This document shows positions 27,247-33,974 of a DNA stretch of 64,000 bases, piece by piece. A program made the position numbers and the translations under genes. Every line of letters starts with the position of its first letter. Position 1 is the stretch's first letter. The notes under the pieces were generated by a model. The model worked only from the letters and a program-made list of their open reading frames with translations. It made no database searches and was not told where the DNA came from. Origin of the DNA: Pseudonocardia sp. MH-G8 (lineage in GTDB: Bacteria > Actinomycetota > Actinomycetes > Mycobacteriales > Pseudonocardiaceae); NCBI RefSeq assembly GCF_002262885.1, contig NZ_NKYF01000002.1:372001-436000 (forward strand), written 5' to 3'.

Positions 27247-28554
27247 TCAGGGGGTCAGCGGCACGGCTCGGTCATCCTCCGACGTTCCCATCCCGGTGGT
27301 GGTCAGCTGGTCGACGAGCTTCCGAAAGTCCCGGGCCGCCGGCTCGCCCGGATACCGCTCGCTGAGAACGTCGGTCATCTCGGATGCCACCATATAGAGC
27401 GAGGGCTGAGACTTCCGGTCAATCGACAATGCATCGTTTCCGTACTCGATGGCCGAGCTCAGATCGCCCGCTCTCGCGGCGACGACTCCGAGCGTCAGCA
27501 GCGATTCTGCCCGCCGCATGGGTGCCGTCACGCGCCCGTCAGGCGTGACTGTCTTGCCAATGATCTCGCGCGCGAGCAGCTCGGCCAGCTGATCGTCACC
27601 GATCAAGCGATAGCAATCCATCGCGTAGTAGTCGAACTTCTCCGGGTCGACAACGAAATGATTGTCCGGACGTTCCGGGTAGGGCAGCGAGTCGAGCAAC
27701 ACTCGACCCTTTTCTAGCGCGCGGACTGTATTCCGCTGATTCCCGGACCTGGCCCAGGCCTTGGCCTCCTGAGCGAGGAGTTGAACGGACACGGAGCGGT
27801 TCCGGGCCGCGTCCTGGCCCGCTTGCGCTGCCTCGACGACCTCTCGATACCTACCGGTAGTCAGGGCGAACCACGCCCGCATCTCGTGGCCCCACCCGAC
27901 AACGGCGGGGTTGCCCGCCTCCGTTCCGAGCTGCAGGGCCCCCGTCCGCGTCGCCTCAGCGCTCCGGTAGTCGCCGGTGTCGTACTCCAGGCAGCCGATC
28001 AGCAGCGTCAGCCACGACGCCGCGTCGAGTAGGTCACAGTGCTGCGTGAACGTCAGGCGTTCGTCGAGCAAGCGCGTGATACGCGCCAGCCATGCCCGCC
28101 CGTCCGCGATCAGATCTGCCGGGTGGCGCATCGCGTACTCGCAACACAGCTGCTCGACCGTGAGCGCAAGCGCGTCGAGCGTGACGTCATCCACCGAGGA
28201 CCGCCGGATGCGCTGGACCAGTTCGTGTGTGTCCATCCCGCTTCGGGCAATCAGCAAATCGTCAGGCTGGTTCGGCCGGTACGGCGTCCGACCCGAACTG
28301 AAGATGGACTCGACGACGGTGCCGAACGTGGCGGCGATCAGTGGACGGTACGCTTCATCAGGCTTGTTCCGACCGCGTTCCCAACGTTTCCATTGATCCA
28401 GCAAGCCCGCCGGTAATGGCGAATCAGAGAACGTACGCATAGCGTGCACAACATCCGATTGCGTCCAGCCGCGGGCCGTCCGCTCTCTGTGGAGACGCTC
28501 GGCCCAGGCGGGACGGCCCTCCGTGTCCGGTGTCACACCGCCATGATAGCTCAT
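27247..28554 (-). CDS. XRE-type regulator with C-terminal helical repeats
   Basis: About 435 aa from ATG 28554 (GTG 28536 is an alternative). N-terminal helix-turn-helix: WAERLHRERTARGWTQSDVV with the downstream WKRWERGRNKPDEAYRPLI. The rest is alpha-helical, TPR-like (AALRR-type pairs such as YRSAEATRTGALQLGTEAG and WARSGNQRNTVRALEKGRV). Regulators of this shape are common on actinomycete integrative elements and as peptide- or partner-responsive factors. It borders the decayed mobile DNA and may be part of it; two direct repeats lie upstream. Confidence 0.7.
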   Translation of the reverse strand: MSYHGGVTPDTEGRPAWAERLHRERTARGWTQSDVVHAMRTFSDSPLPAGLLDQWKRWERGRNKPDEAYRPLIAATFGTVVESIFSSGRTPYRPNQPDDLLIARSGMDTHELVQRIRRSSVDDVTLDALALTVEQLCCEYAMRHPADLIADGRAWLARITRLLDERLTFTQHCDLLDAASWLTLLIGCLEYDTGDYRSAEATRTGALQLGTEAGNPAVVGWGHEMRAWFALTTGRYREVVEAAQAGQDAARNRSVSVQLLAQEAKAWARSGNQRNTVRALEKGRVLLDSLPYPERPDNHFVVDPEKFDYYAMDCYRLIGDDQLAELLAREIIGKTVTPDGRVTAPMRRAESLLTLGVVAARAGDLSSAIEYGNDALSIDRKSQPSLYMVASEMTDVLSERYPGEPAARDFRKLVDQLTTTGMGTSEDDRAVPLTP

Positions 28555-28621
28555 CAGAATATGCAACAGTGACCGAACAAACCTGGTATGCAGGCCAGTA
28601 ACCCTTGAACACTTCAGAGAT

Positions 28622-28673
28622 GGGGGCACCTGTGCCCCCTGATGTGCCCCCTGGTTGCCTCTGCCAGGTGGCA
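28622..28673. promoter_or_regulatory. repeats upstream of the XRE regulator gene
   Basis: GGGGGCAC (28622-28629) pairs with GTGCCCCC (28632-28639). GTGCCCCCTG recurs at 28644-28653, giving a direct repeat with 12-base spacing. TGCCA-GG-TGGCA follows at 28662-28673. The cluster lies 68-119 bases upstream of the regulator start and could be an operator array. Confidence 0.4.
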
Positions 28674-28823
28674 CGCCACGCTACGACGATCGGTCTGATC
28701 GGTCGGTGCGGACTGCAGGAGTGACAGCGTGTCTATCAGGCGGGAACGATTCGGGCGCCCTGGCTACATAGGACTCAGTTTTCGGGACGTCGTCGCGTAT
28801 TGGTTGGCCCGCCGGCGGTCTCG

Positions 28824-29159
28824 GTGAGGCCCGAGGGGGACGGCGTCTACTACGAGGTCCGGACGTCGTCCGGGCAGTTCGTGCACGGCCTGGCGCCAGA
28901 CGTCGAGACCGCGAACCGTGCTGGCGCCGCGGCCCGGAACCGCCGGCTCTACGCGTGCCACCACTGCGCCCGGACGGTCGTCTTCGATCAGGCGCGGGAG
29001 CTGTGGACGCACAGCTACCCGGACCCCGGGGCTGACCCGCGGTTGTGCCACCCGAACAAGCCGGACGGCACGAAGCCGCTCCCGACCGGCCCGAAGAGCC
29101 GCGACCGGGAGTTCACACGCGGGTTGTGGCCGATCGGCTCGGTCTGTGGTCCCGGATAG
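28824..29159 (+). CDS. hypothetical protein with CxxC motif
   Basis: 111 aa from GTG 28824 (TTG 28800 also possible). A short beta-strand-like N-terminus (GDGVYYEVRTSSGQFVHG) is followed by YACHHCARTVVFD with CxxC, and a later Cys in RLCHPN could complete a zinc site. No family recognised. It lies in the border zone of mobile DNA and could belong to an older element. Confidence 0.45.
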   Translation: MRPEGDGVYYEVRTSSGQFVHGLAPDVETANRAGAAARNRRLYACHHCARTVVFDQARELWTHSYPDPGADPRLCHPNKPDGTKPLPTGPKSRDREFTRGLWPIGSVCGPG

Positions 29160-29288
29160 ACCTACGCCGGCGATGGCCGCTTCCCTCGACCGCTGCTGCC
29201 ACCGCCACCGGGCTCCGAACCTTGTGCACCGCGTCGGCTGCAGTCTTCAGGTAGTCCCTGCCCTCGCGCAGGTACACCGCAACAACCG

Positions 29289-29330
29289 GGGAACTTGTGG
29301 AGCCGCCTCGGGGGAGTCGAGCTCCCGATG
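29289..29330. repeat. degenerate tRNA-Thr 3' end / old att copy
   Basis: Bases 29289-29308 match 30621-30640 at 19 of 20 positions (including nine bases outside the tRNA), and the next 20 bases keep a T-arm-like hairpin with changes. This looks like a mutated third copy of the attachment sequence, left by an earlier insertion at the same tRNA gene. Confidence 0.55.
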
Positions 29331-29616
29331 GGCACGGTCGCTACCTCGGTCCACTCGTGCACGGCGTTGTCCCGACCGAGACGGATTAACGACAGCGCGG
29401 AGACCTCGAACCCGGGCCGGAGTCGAGTCGACCGCGTGAACGGCCTCCTCGATCTCATGGCGCCGGTCGGTCTCGGCGTTCGAGTAGTCGGCTGTCGGCT
29501 GTCGCGCTAGTCATACCGTGCCCGGCGCAATCAGCGGCTGCCTGCGAGAGCCCACACGAAGCCCCGCAGAGCCCTCTCCGGGGGCTACGGGGGCCACGGG
29601 GGTGTCAACGCTCCAC

Positions 29617-29812
29617 TCAGCGACGCTCCAAGGCTCCACGGATCGCGGCCCGTACAGCGGGCATGCCCCGGACCTCGACGGCGCGGCACGACCGCTGATC
29701 GACCACGCGCCAGACGCTGGCTCGGCCCCCGTACCCGGTCTTCCTCGCGACGAACCGCCGGTCCGGCGTAGTCCATCCCTGCTGAGTGGCACCAGCCGGA
29801 GCGGGCCGCCTC
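29617..29812 (-). pseudogene. broken small gene, C-terminal part
   Basis: A frame with protein-like character (WTTPDRRFVARKTGYGG, then ASVWRVVDQRSCRAVEVRG, ending IRGALERR) and a TGA at 29617-29619, but with no ATG, GTG or TTG before the domain-like part. An upstream stop closes it. It follows directly on the end of the next broken frame, so both may be pieces of element genes. No family recognised. Confidence 0.3.
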
Positions 29813-29821
29813 GCACGGAGG

Positions 29822-30084
29822 TCACGGCTCCCTCACCCAGAGGCCGCGAGGGGCACAGAGGTGCGTCCCGCGGAACGGCCGGTACAACACGTCTGCCACG
29901 GTCTCCCACGCCTCAGCACGGGTGTCGGCGAGCCCGCGGTGGTCGTCGACCGCCCACCGCCAACGGTCGCCGTGCAGCTCCACAGAACCTCGAGCCAGGC
30001 CGTCTATCACCGCGCGCCCGCGCTCGTCTCGGCCTCACCGAACACGGTCCCGCCGTCGGGAAGATCGATTCGCCAGAACGTCAT
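29822..30084 (-). pseudogene. small gene split by a frameshift
   Basis: ATG 30084 opens MTFWRIDLPDGGTVFGE, which stops at 30007. The next frame continues smoothly from a GTG overlapping that stop (VIDGLARGSVELHGDRWRWA to GLWVREP, ending 29822). Joined, they make a protein of roughly 85 aa. A translationally coupled pair is possible, but a one-base frameshift in a decayed gene fits the surroundings better. Product unknown. Confidence 0.35.
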
Positions 30085-30178
30085 ACCCGAAGATACCGCG
30101 AAGTCCGCAGAACCCGCGTACGCCGCAGACTCCGCGTAGACAGCAGCGGGCGCACGAAGGCGCGCATACCGTCGGGGG

Positions 30179-30370
30179 GTGGTACCGAAGCGACGTCTGC
30201 TGCTCACGGCTGAACTTGCCGCTGAGCTAGGCGTCTCTGCCCGCCTGATCCAGCAGTACCGCCAGGAGGGCACGCTCGTGCCGACCCTGGAGACCCCGAA
30301 GGGCCATGCCCGCTGGGACCTCGACGACGTTCGCGAGCAGCTCCGAGCGCTCCGGAAGCGCCCGGACTGA
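30179..30370 (+). CDS. small MerR/excisionase-like HTH protein
   Basis: 63 aa from GTG 30179. One winged-helix DNA-binding unit: LLTAELAAELGVSARLIQQY, then GTLVPTLETPKGHARWDLDD, the pattern of small MerR-like proteins on actinomycete phages and elements. It runs head-on into the truncated PIN gene, its stop being one base from the last PIN-like codon. Probably a leftover of an older element. Confidence 0.55.
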   Translation: MVPKRRLLLTAELAAELGVSARLIQQYRQEGTLVPTLETPKGHARWDLDDVREQLRALRKRPD

Positions 30371-30496
30371 CACAGGCTCCACACGGCCGCCGTCGCCGTC
30401 CATGACGACCTGCCCCAGGGCATGGATGAGCTTCTGGCCGTCGCGTCGCTTGGCGAGGTCCAACCACGCCGACGTATCGACCAGGGGGTGAAGCAC
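30371..30496 (-). pseudogene. truncated PIN-domain (VapC-like) toxin gene
   Basis: GTG 30496 opens [20 protein letters not shown], the typical first strand and helix of a PIN ribonuclease with the first catalytic Asp at residue 7. Similarity ends after about 42 residues, exactly where the opposite-strand HTH gene ends; beyond this the frame is just the antisense of that gene. The other acidic residues of the active site are missing, so it is not functional. A CTGTGTACACAG palindrome lies 76 bases upstream. Confidence 0.5.
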
Positions 30497-30571
30497 TGGA
30501 CCAGTGTCCCTGACGGCAAGTGTGTGTACGCGCGACGATCAACCTTCACACACGTCGCACACACCGGTCAT

Positions 30572-30583
30572 CTGTGTACACAG
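30572..30583. promoter_or_regulatory. 12-bp palindrome CTGTGTACACAG
   Basis: Perfect palindrome upstream of the truncated PIN gene and 47 bases left of attL. It may be the operator of the lost toxin-antitoxin pair. A similar TGTACACAGG string occurs near 32040. Confidence 0.35.
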
Positions 30584-30629
30584 GACGAGATGTCATGATC
30601 GCCTGGCAATCGATCTACCAGGGAATTTG

Positions 30630-30677
30630 TGGAGCCGCCTTGGGGAGTCGAACCCCAGACCTACGCATTACGAGTGC
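30630..30677. repeat. attL: left 48-bp direct repeat
   Basis: Identical over 48 bases to 44597-44644, which is the 3' part of the tRNA-Thr gene from the anticodon arm to CCA. The bases outside the repeat differ on both sides (30629 G versus C, 30678 C versus G). Confidence 0.92.
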
Positions 30678-31040
30678 CCCCTCCAGCGCGGACCACAGCG
30701 TCTACCTGGTGTTTTAGTACCTCCTGTTTTGGTGCACATGGCTCCAGAGGCACCGTTCGGCCACACATCGCTCCACGACTGGCTCCATGACCTTGCACCC
30801 GAAGATCACTCGAACGGACGCGGTCACGAGCCCTTGCTACCCAGTCGATCGCCACTGGCGACCGGCGGCGGCCTACCAGCATGCCAATGCGACAGCAGAC
30901 CCGGAGGGGACGCCTCGTCTCAACGGCGCGCGGACCGCGGCCAACCAGCGCAACGTTTGCCCAACTTGAGGTTGAGGGCAACGAACATCGCTAGCCTCGG
31001 CCACTACACACCCGATCCGCGTCACACACGAGGGAAGGTC
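30678..31040. other. attL-proximal non-coding region
   Basis: 363 bases without a credible gene. It contains three copies of a GCTCCA-type heptamer (listed separately) and the promoter region of the 31041 gene, which has a strong AGGGAAGG ribosome site. Confidence 0.5.
30740..30787. repeat. heptamer repeats, candidate integrase arm sites (left)
   Basis: GGCTCCA at 30740-30746, CGCTCCA at 30769-30775 and GGCTCCA at 30781-30787, all in one direction, 63 to 110 bases inside attL. The same heptamer recurs just inside attR. Confidence 0.4.
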
Positions 31041-31976
31041 ATGGTCACCGACGACCCAGGGCTACGCAGGTTCAAAGTAGAGATGGAAGTAATCATCGAA
31101 GTACGAGACGCCGGTGCGGTTGAACGGGAAGCGCTGTCCGCAATCGATTCAACCGACTACAGTGGTGACGACGTGGAGAAAACTCGCGCTACTGAGCGCG
31201 AGTATATTCGAGAGGATGTTCTGAACGCCGTAGTCCACCTCGCCGACCCTTTCGAGGCATATTCGAGCACGCATATCGAGACCCTCGGGAGCAGCGTCGG
31301 AGCACGTGAGATCGACGAAAAAGGGAATGCGATACACGTCGAGCCAGACTGGACGACGCTCTTTCAGCCGTGCCGCTGCAGTAAAGCTAATTGCCCCAGG
31401 TGCGAAGGTTTCCAGATAACTCCGCGGACCGCGATGGCGCTAGCTTCAGCTGGCTCGGTACTGGCGGACGGCGCCTACGACGACGTCGTCGAGTTCGGGG
31501 ACGAGCCTGTCGACCCCAATCACGCGGACTGGTCCGTCTTCGACACCTATCCGCGCATAACCTGGCGACAGGATGCCGTCTGGCGCCGACAAGCTGCGCG
31601 GTCATACGACGACCTGGTCTCCGATCTCGAACAGGGCCACTGGCCGCGGCCAACCTGCCCAGGCGAGGAGATGGCCATCCATCGCATGGTGGAGTACGCG
31701 GACTCGATGGTCGAGGACGAGTGGATCGACGAACCCGGCGGCCTCTTTTACAAACTTCCGGAGCACTCCGATGACGTCGACTGGGAGGCTGTCAAAGACA
31801 CGTTGCTTCAAGATCAAGACATACTTGAACTGTTTAGTGAAGATCTGGACGGCATCGAGGACCCCGACGGAGAGCTGAACCAGGTGATGCGAATCGGAGA
31901 CTATCGTCCGACCGCTTGGTTTGAGGCGTTCGATAATATGTCGTCGCGCGACGGGCGTCGGCCTTTTCGGAGGTAG
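31041..31976 (+). CDS. hypothetical element cargo protein
   Basis: 311 aa, not recognised. ATG 31041 is preceded by GAGGGAAGG. The protein is acidic (many Asp/Glu, Trp-rich C-terminal half) with a cysteine cluster [14 protein letters not shown] near residues 114-127 that could bind zinc or a metal cluster. The N-terminus ([19 protein letters not shown]) looks like a compact alpha/beta unit. Base composition is lower in GC than the core genes. It stands alone at the left edge of the element, a usual place for accessory or defence cargo, but no function can be assigned. Confidence 0.7.
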
Positions 31977-32064
31977 CGAGGCTCGCCCATACCGATCCTC
32001 TCAGCTTGCCAGAACAGGCCCGCAGGATGTGGGTAAGCCTGTACACAGGGGAGATGAATCAACA

Positions 32065-33279
32065 CTAATCGCCTGCAGCCCACTTACGGAACTTTTGGCC
32101 AAGAGCGCCTGTTGCGACGAGCTGCAGCCGACGACGCTGCCGGGCAGACCCGACAGCCTCAGCGATACCAGATGCGGCGGTGCGCTGCTCGCGGGCCGCG
32201 TCGTGCTCACCGCATGCGAGGTACGCGAGCGCGAGGTCTACCCGCAGTCCAGCTTCGGCACGGCTGAACTCGACATCGTGGTCGATCAGCGCTTTTGAGA
32301 GCACTGTGACGGCTTCCGTGCATCCGAAGCGGGCGAGGGCATGACCTCGCCAGCGAGCGAGGTGTACGGAGTCAAGGGCGAGATAGGGCCCCTTGTCGTC
32401 GCGCTCGACGCTGACGGGCAATAGGAGTTCGGCGTCGGTGTAGGCGTGAAGACTCGCGTTTTGCTGGCCGTCAGCGGCGAGGGCCTCGCCGTGGGCGGCG
32501 GCGAGCCACGCACACAGCAACGGTGGCCCCCCGCGTCCGATCTCGCGGGCACGACTGCTGACGGCGGCGCCGTCAGTGGTGCGCCCGATGTCGGCAAGCA
32601 CGACGGCTTGTTCAGCGAGGGCGTGAGCGTGCAGAGCGGCCGAGTCGGCGGCGCGGGCGGCGTCGCAAGCGCGCTGGTAGTGGTCCCACGCGCGTCCGAC
32701 CTCCCCGCGGTCGAGCGACTGCCATCCGGCGAGGGTATGGGCGTCGGTGAGCACTGCCGCGAGCGCGCGGGTCGTGGCGTCGTTGGTGCAGTGCGCGAAC
32801 AGCGCTTCGATGTGTTGGGCGTGCAGCCGCAGGGCGCCGAGTAGGGCGGTCGCGCCGAAGCGGCGGTCGAGCCGGCGGGTGTTCTCGATCTGGTCGGCAA
32901 GCAGCCGGAGCGTCTCGACATCGACGCGTTCGGCCGTGGCGACGAGTCGGTTCAGTTCGGCAGCGCTCACCTCCCACTCGGCGAAGTCCGCGCGCTCGTG
33001 CGGCGCGCGCTGGGTCGGCGGGCCGAGCAGCTCGAGAGTGGGCGCGCCGAAGATTCCTTCGAGGAGGCGGCGGGTTGCCGGTCGCGGCATCCCCGCCGGG
33101 CGGTCGAGGCGTGGGGCGAGCAGGCGCTGTAGCTGGCGGACGCTGAGCGTGCCGGTTTCGCCGTTCTCGCGGGCGAAGGTCTCGGCGTACTCGGCGAACT
33201 CCTCCAGCGTCATGTTGCGCTCGCGGATCTTGGCTTCCAGCAGGGTGCGCGGGGGCTTCGGGCTGCCGCTGGCTTCCAC
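32065..33279 (-). CDS. TPR-type regulator of the element
   Basis: 404 aa from GTG 33279, set by AGGAGGG seven bases upstream. The N-terminal 100 residues include a helix-turn-helix-like stretch (RNMTLEEFAEYAETFARENG, then LSVRQLQRLLAPRLDRP). The rest is helical with IENTRRLDRRFGATALLGAL, ADSAALHAHALAEQAVVLAD and CAWLAAAHGEALAADGQ. It is a paralogue of the XRE-TPR protein at 37827, which shares the ENTRRLDR and AWLAAAHGE segments. Likely controls element genes; it is divergent from the small gene at 33348. Confidence 0.65.
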   Translation of the reverse strand: MEASGSPKPPRTLLEAKIRERNMTLEEFAEYAETFARENGETGTLSVRQLQRLLAPRLDRPAGMPRPATRRLLEGIFGAPTLELLGPPTQRAPHERADFAEWEVSAAELNRLVATAERVDVETLRLLADQIENTRRLDRRFGATALLGALRLHAQHIEALFAHCTNDATTRALAAVLTDAHTLAGWQSLDRGEVGRAWDHYQRACDAARAADSAALHAHALAEQAVVLADIGRTTDGAAVSSRAREIGRGGPPLLCAWLAAAHGEALAADGQQNASLHAYTDAELLLPVSVERDDKGPYLALDSVHLARWRGHALARFGCTEAVTVLSKALIDHDVEFSRAEAGLRVDLALAYLACGEHDAAREQRTAASGIAEAVGSARQRRRLQLVATGALGQKFRKWAAGD

Positions 33280-33347
33280 GCTGTTGCCCTCCTGGATCCG
33301 CCGCTGTACCGCGGACGGCGGGTGAGTGTCGCCCCTATGTCCGCGCT

Positions 33348-33602
33348 GTGTCGTTCCGATCCGCGCCCGCTGACGCAACGCTGATTTCAGTTTGTCAGAG
33401 GTTCGGCCCGGAGGGCGATTTTCGGTGGCATGGGGGTGGGACGGTGCAGGTTCGAGCGCGGTGCCGGGTATGCAGGCGCGTGATCAAGCTTCCGGCGAGC
33501 GGGCCAGCCCCCGCCGTGTGTCGTCGCCACGAGCGCGAGCCGCGACGTTGCCAACGGTGGGCGATCCAGCACCTGAGCCGACTGCAGTCGAGTCCGAGAT
33601 GA
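33348..33602 (+). CDS. small Cys/Arg-rich hypothetical protein
   Basis: 84 aa from GTG 33348 (start uncertain, no clear ribosome site). CRVCRR...VCRRH gives a possible zinc-binding CxxC..CxxxH arrangement. It overlaps the next gene by four bases (ATGA at 33599-33602), which supports it being translated. Divergent from the TPR regulator. Unknown family. Confidence 0.5.
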   Translation: MSFRSAPADATLISVCQRFGPEGDFRWHGGGTVQVRARCRVCRRVIKLPASGPAPAVCRRHEREPRRCQRWAIQHLSRLQSSPR

Positions 33603-33832
33603 CCGGCGATGCTGCGGGCTGGCGCACGTTCGCGGCCGTGCTCGCGACCATGCCAGACGTGATCGAGCGAATCTCCGCCGCTCACACCCCGACTGCGGAC
33701 GGCAAGTGGTGCGTGGAATGCACGACTCCCGGTCGCGGCACCCCGCACTCGCCGTGGCCGTGCGTGATCGCGGCGTTGGCGACCGAAGCTGCTCGTCTGC
33801 GGCCTGCCCGAGTCACACGACTCGGTCTGTAG
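33599..33832 (+). CDS. small hypothetical protein with CxxC
   Basis: 77 aa. AGWRTFAAVLATMPDVIERI forms a helix, followed by WCVECTTPGRGTPHSPWPC, a possible zinc knuckle. Proteins of this look are common next to transfer genes of actinomycete elements. Coupled to the upstream gene by ATGA and followed by two strong hairpins. Confidence 0.6.
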   Translation: MTGDAAGWRTFAAVLATMPDVIERISAAHTPTADGKWCVECTTPGRGTPHSPWPCVIAALATEAARLRPARVTRLGL

Positions 33833-33853
33833 CCCGCTCCCCGGGCCCCGATC

Positions 33854-33896
33854 GTGACGGGCGTGACGTGCTTCCCCTACCCGTCACGCCCGTCAC
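33854..33896. terminator. inverted repeat with 15-bp perfect arms
   Basis: GTGACGGGCGTGACG (33854-33868) pairs with 33882-33896 across a 13-base loop, directly after the small plus-strand gene. There is no long T tract. It probably works with the next hairpin to end convergent transcripts. Confidence 0.6.
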
Positions 33897-33921
33897 CACC
33901 ACGTGTTCCGCCTGTTCAGAG

Positions 33922-33964
33922 ACCCGAAGGGCCCGTCACTGCCGCTGTGACGGGCCCTTCGGGT
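33922..33964. terminator. bidirectional terminator with 18-bp perfect arms
   Basis: Arms 33922-33939 and 33947-33964 are perfectly complementary with a 7-base loop, followed by TTT on the plus strand. It lies ten bases from the stop of the FtsK-type gene and separates convergent genes. Confidence 0.8.
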
Positions 33965-33974
33965 TTGTGACGGG

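Larger units (their letters stand above)
29160..30178. other. decayed region without an intact gene
   Basis: About 1 kb between a small hypothetical gene and an HTH gene. It contains the degenerate att copy and two broken minus-strand reading frames (listed separately). Long open frames on the plus strand here are compositional shadows: they are Arg/Pro/Ser-rich and have no domain-like segments. Confidence 0.5.
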
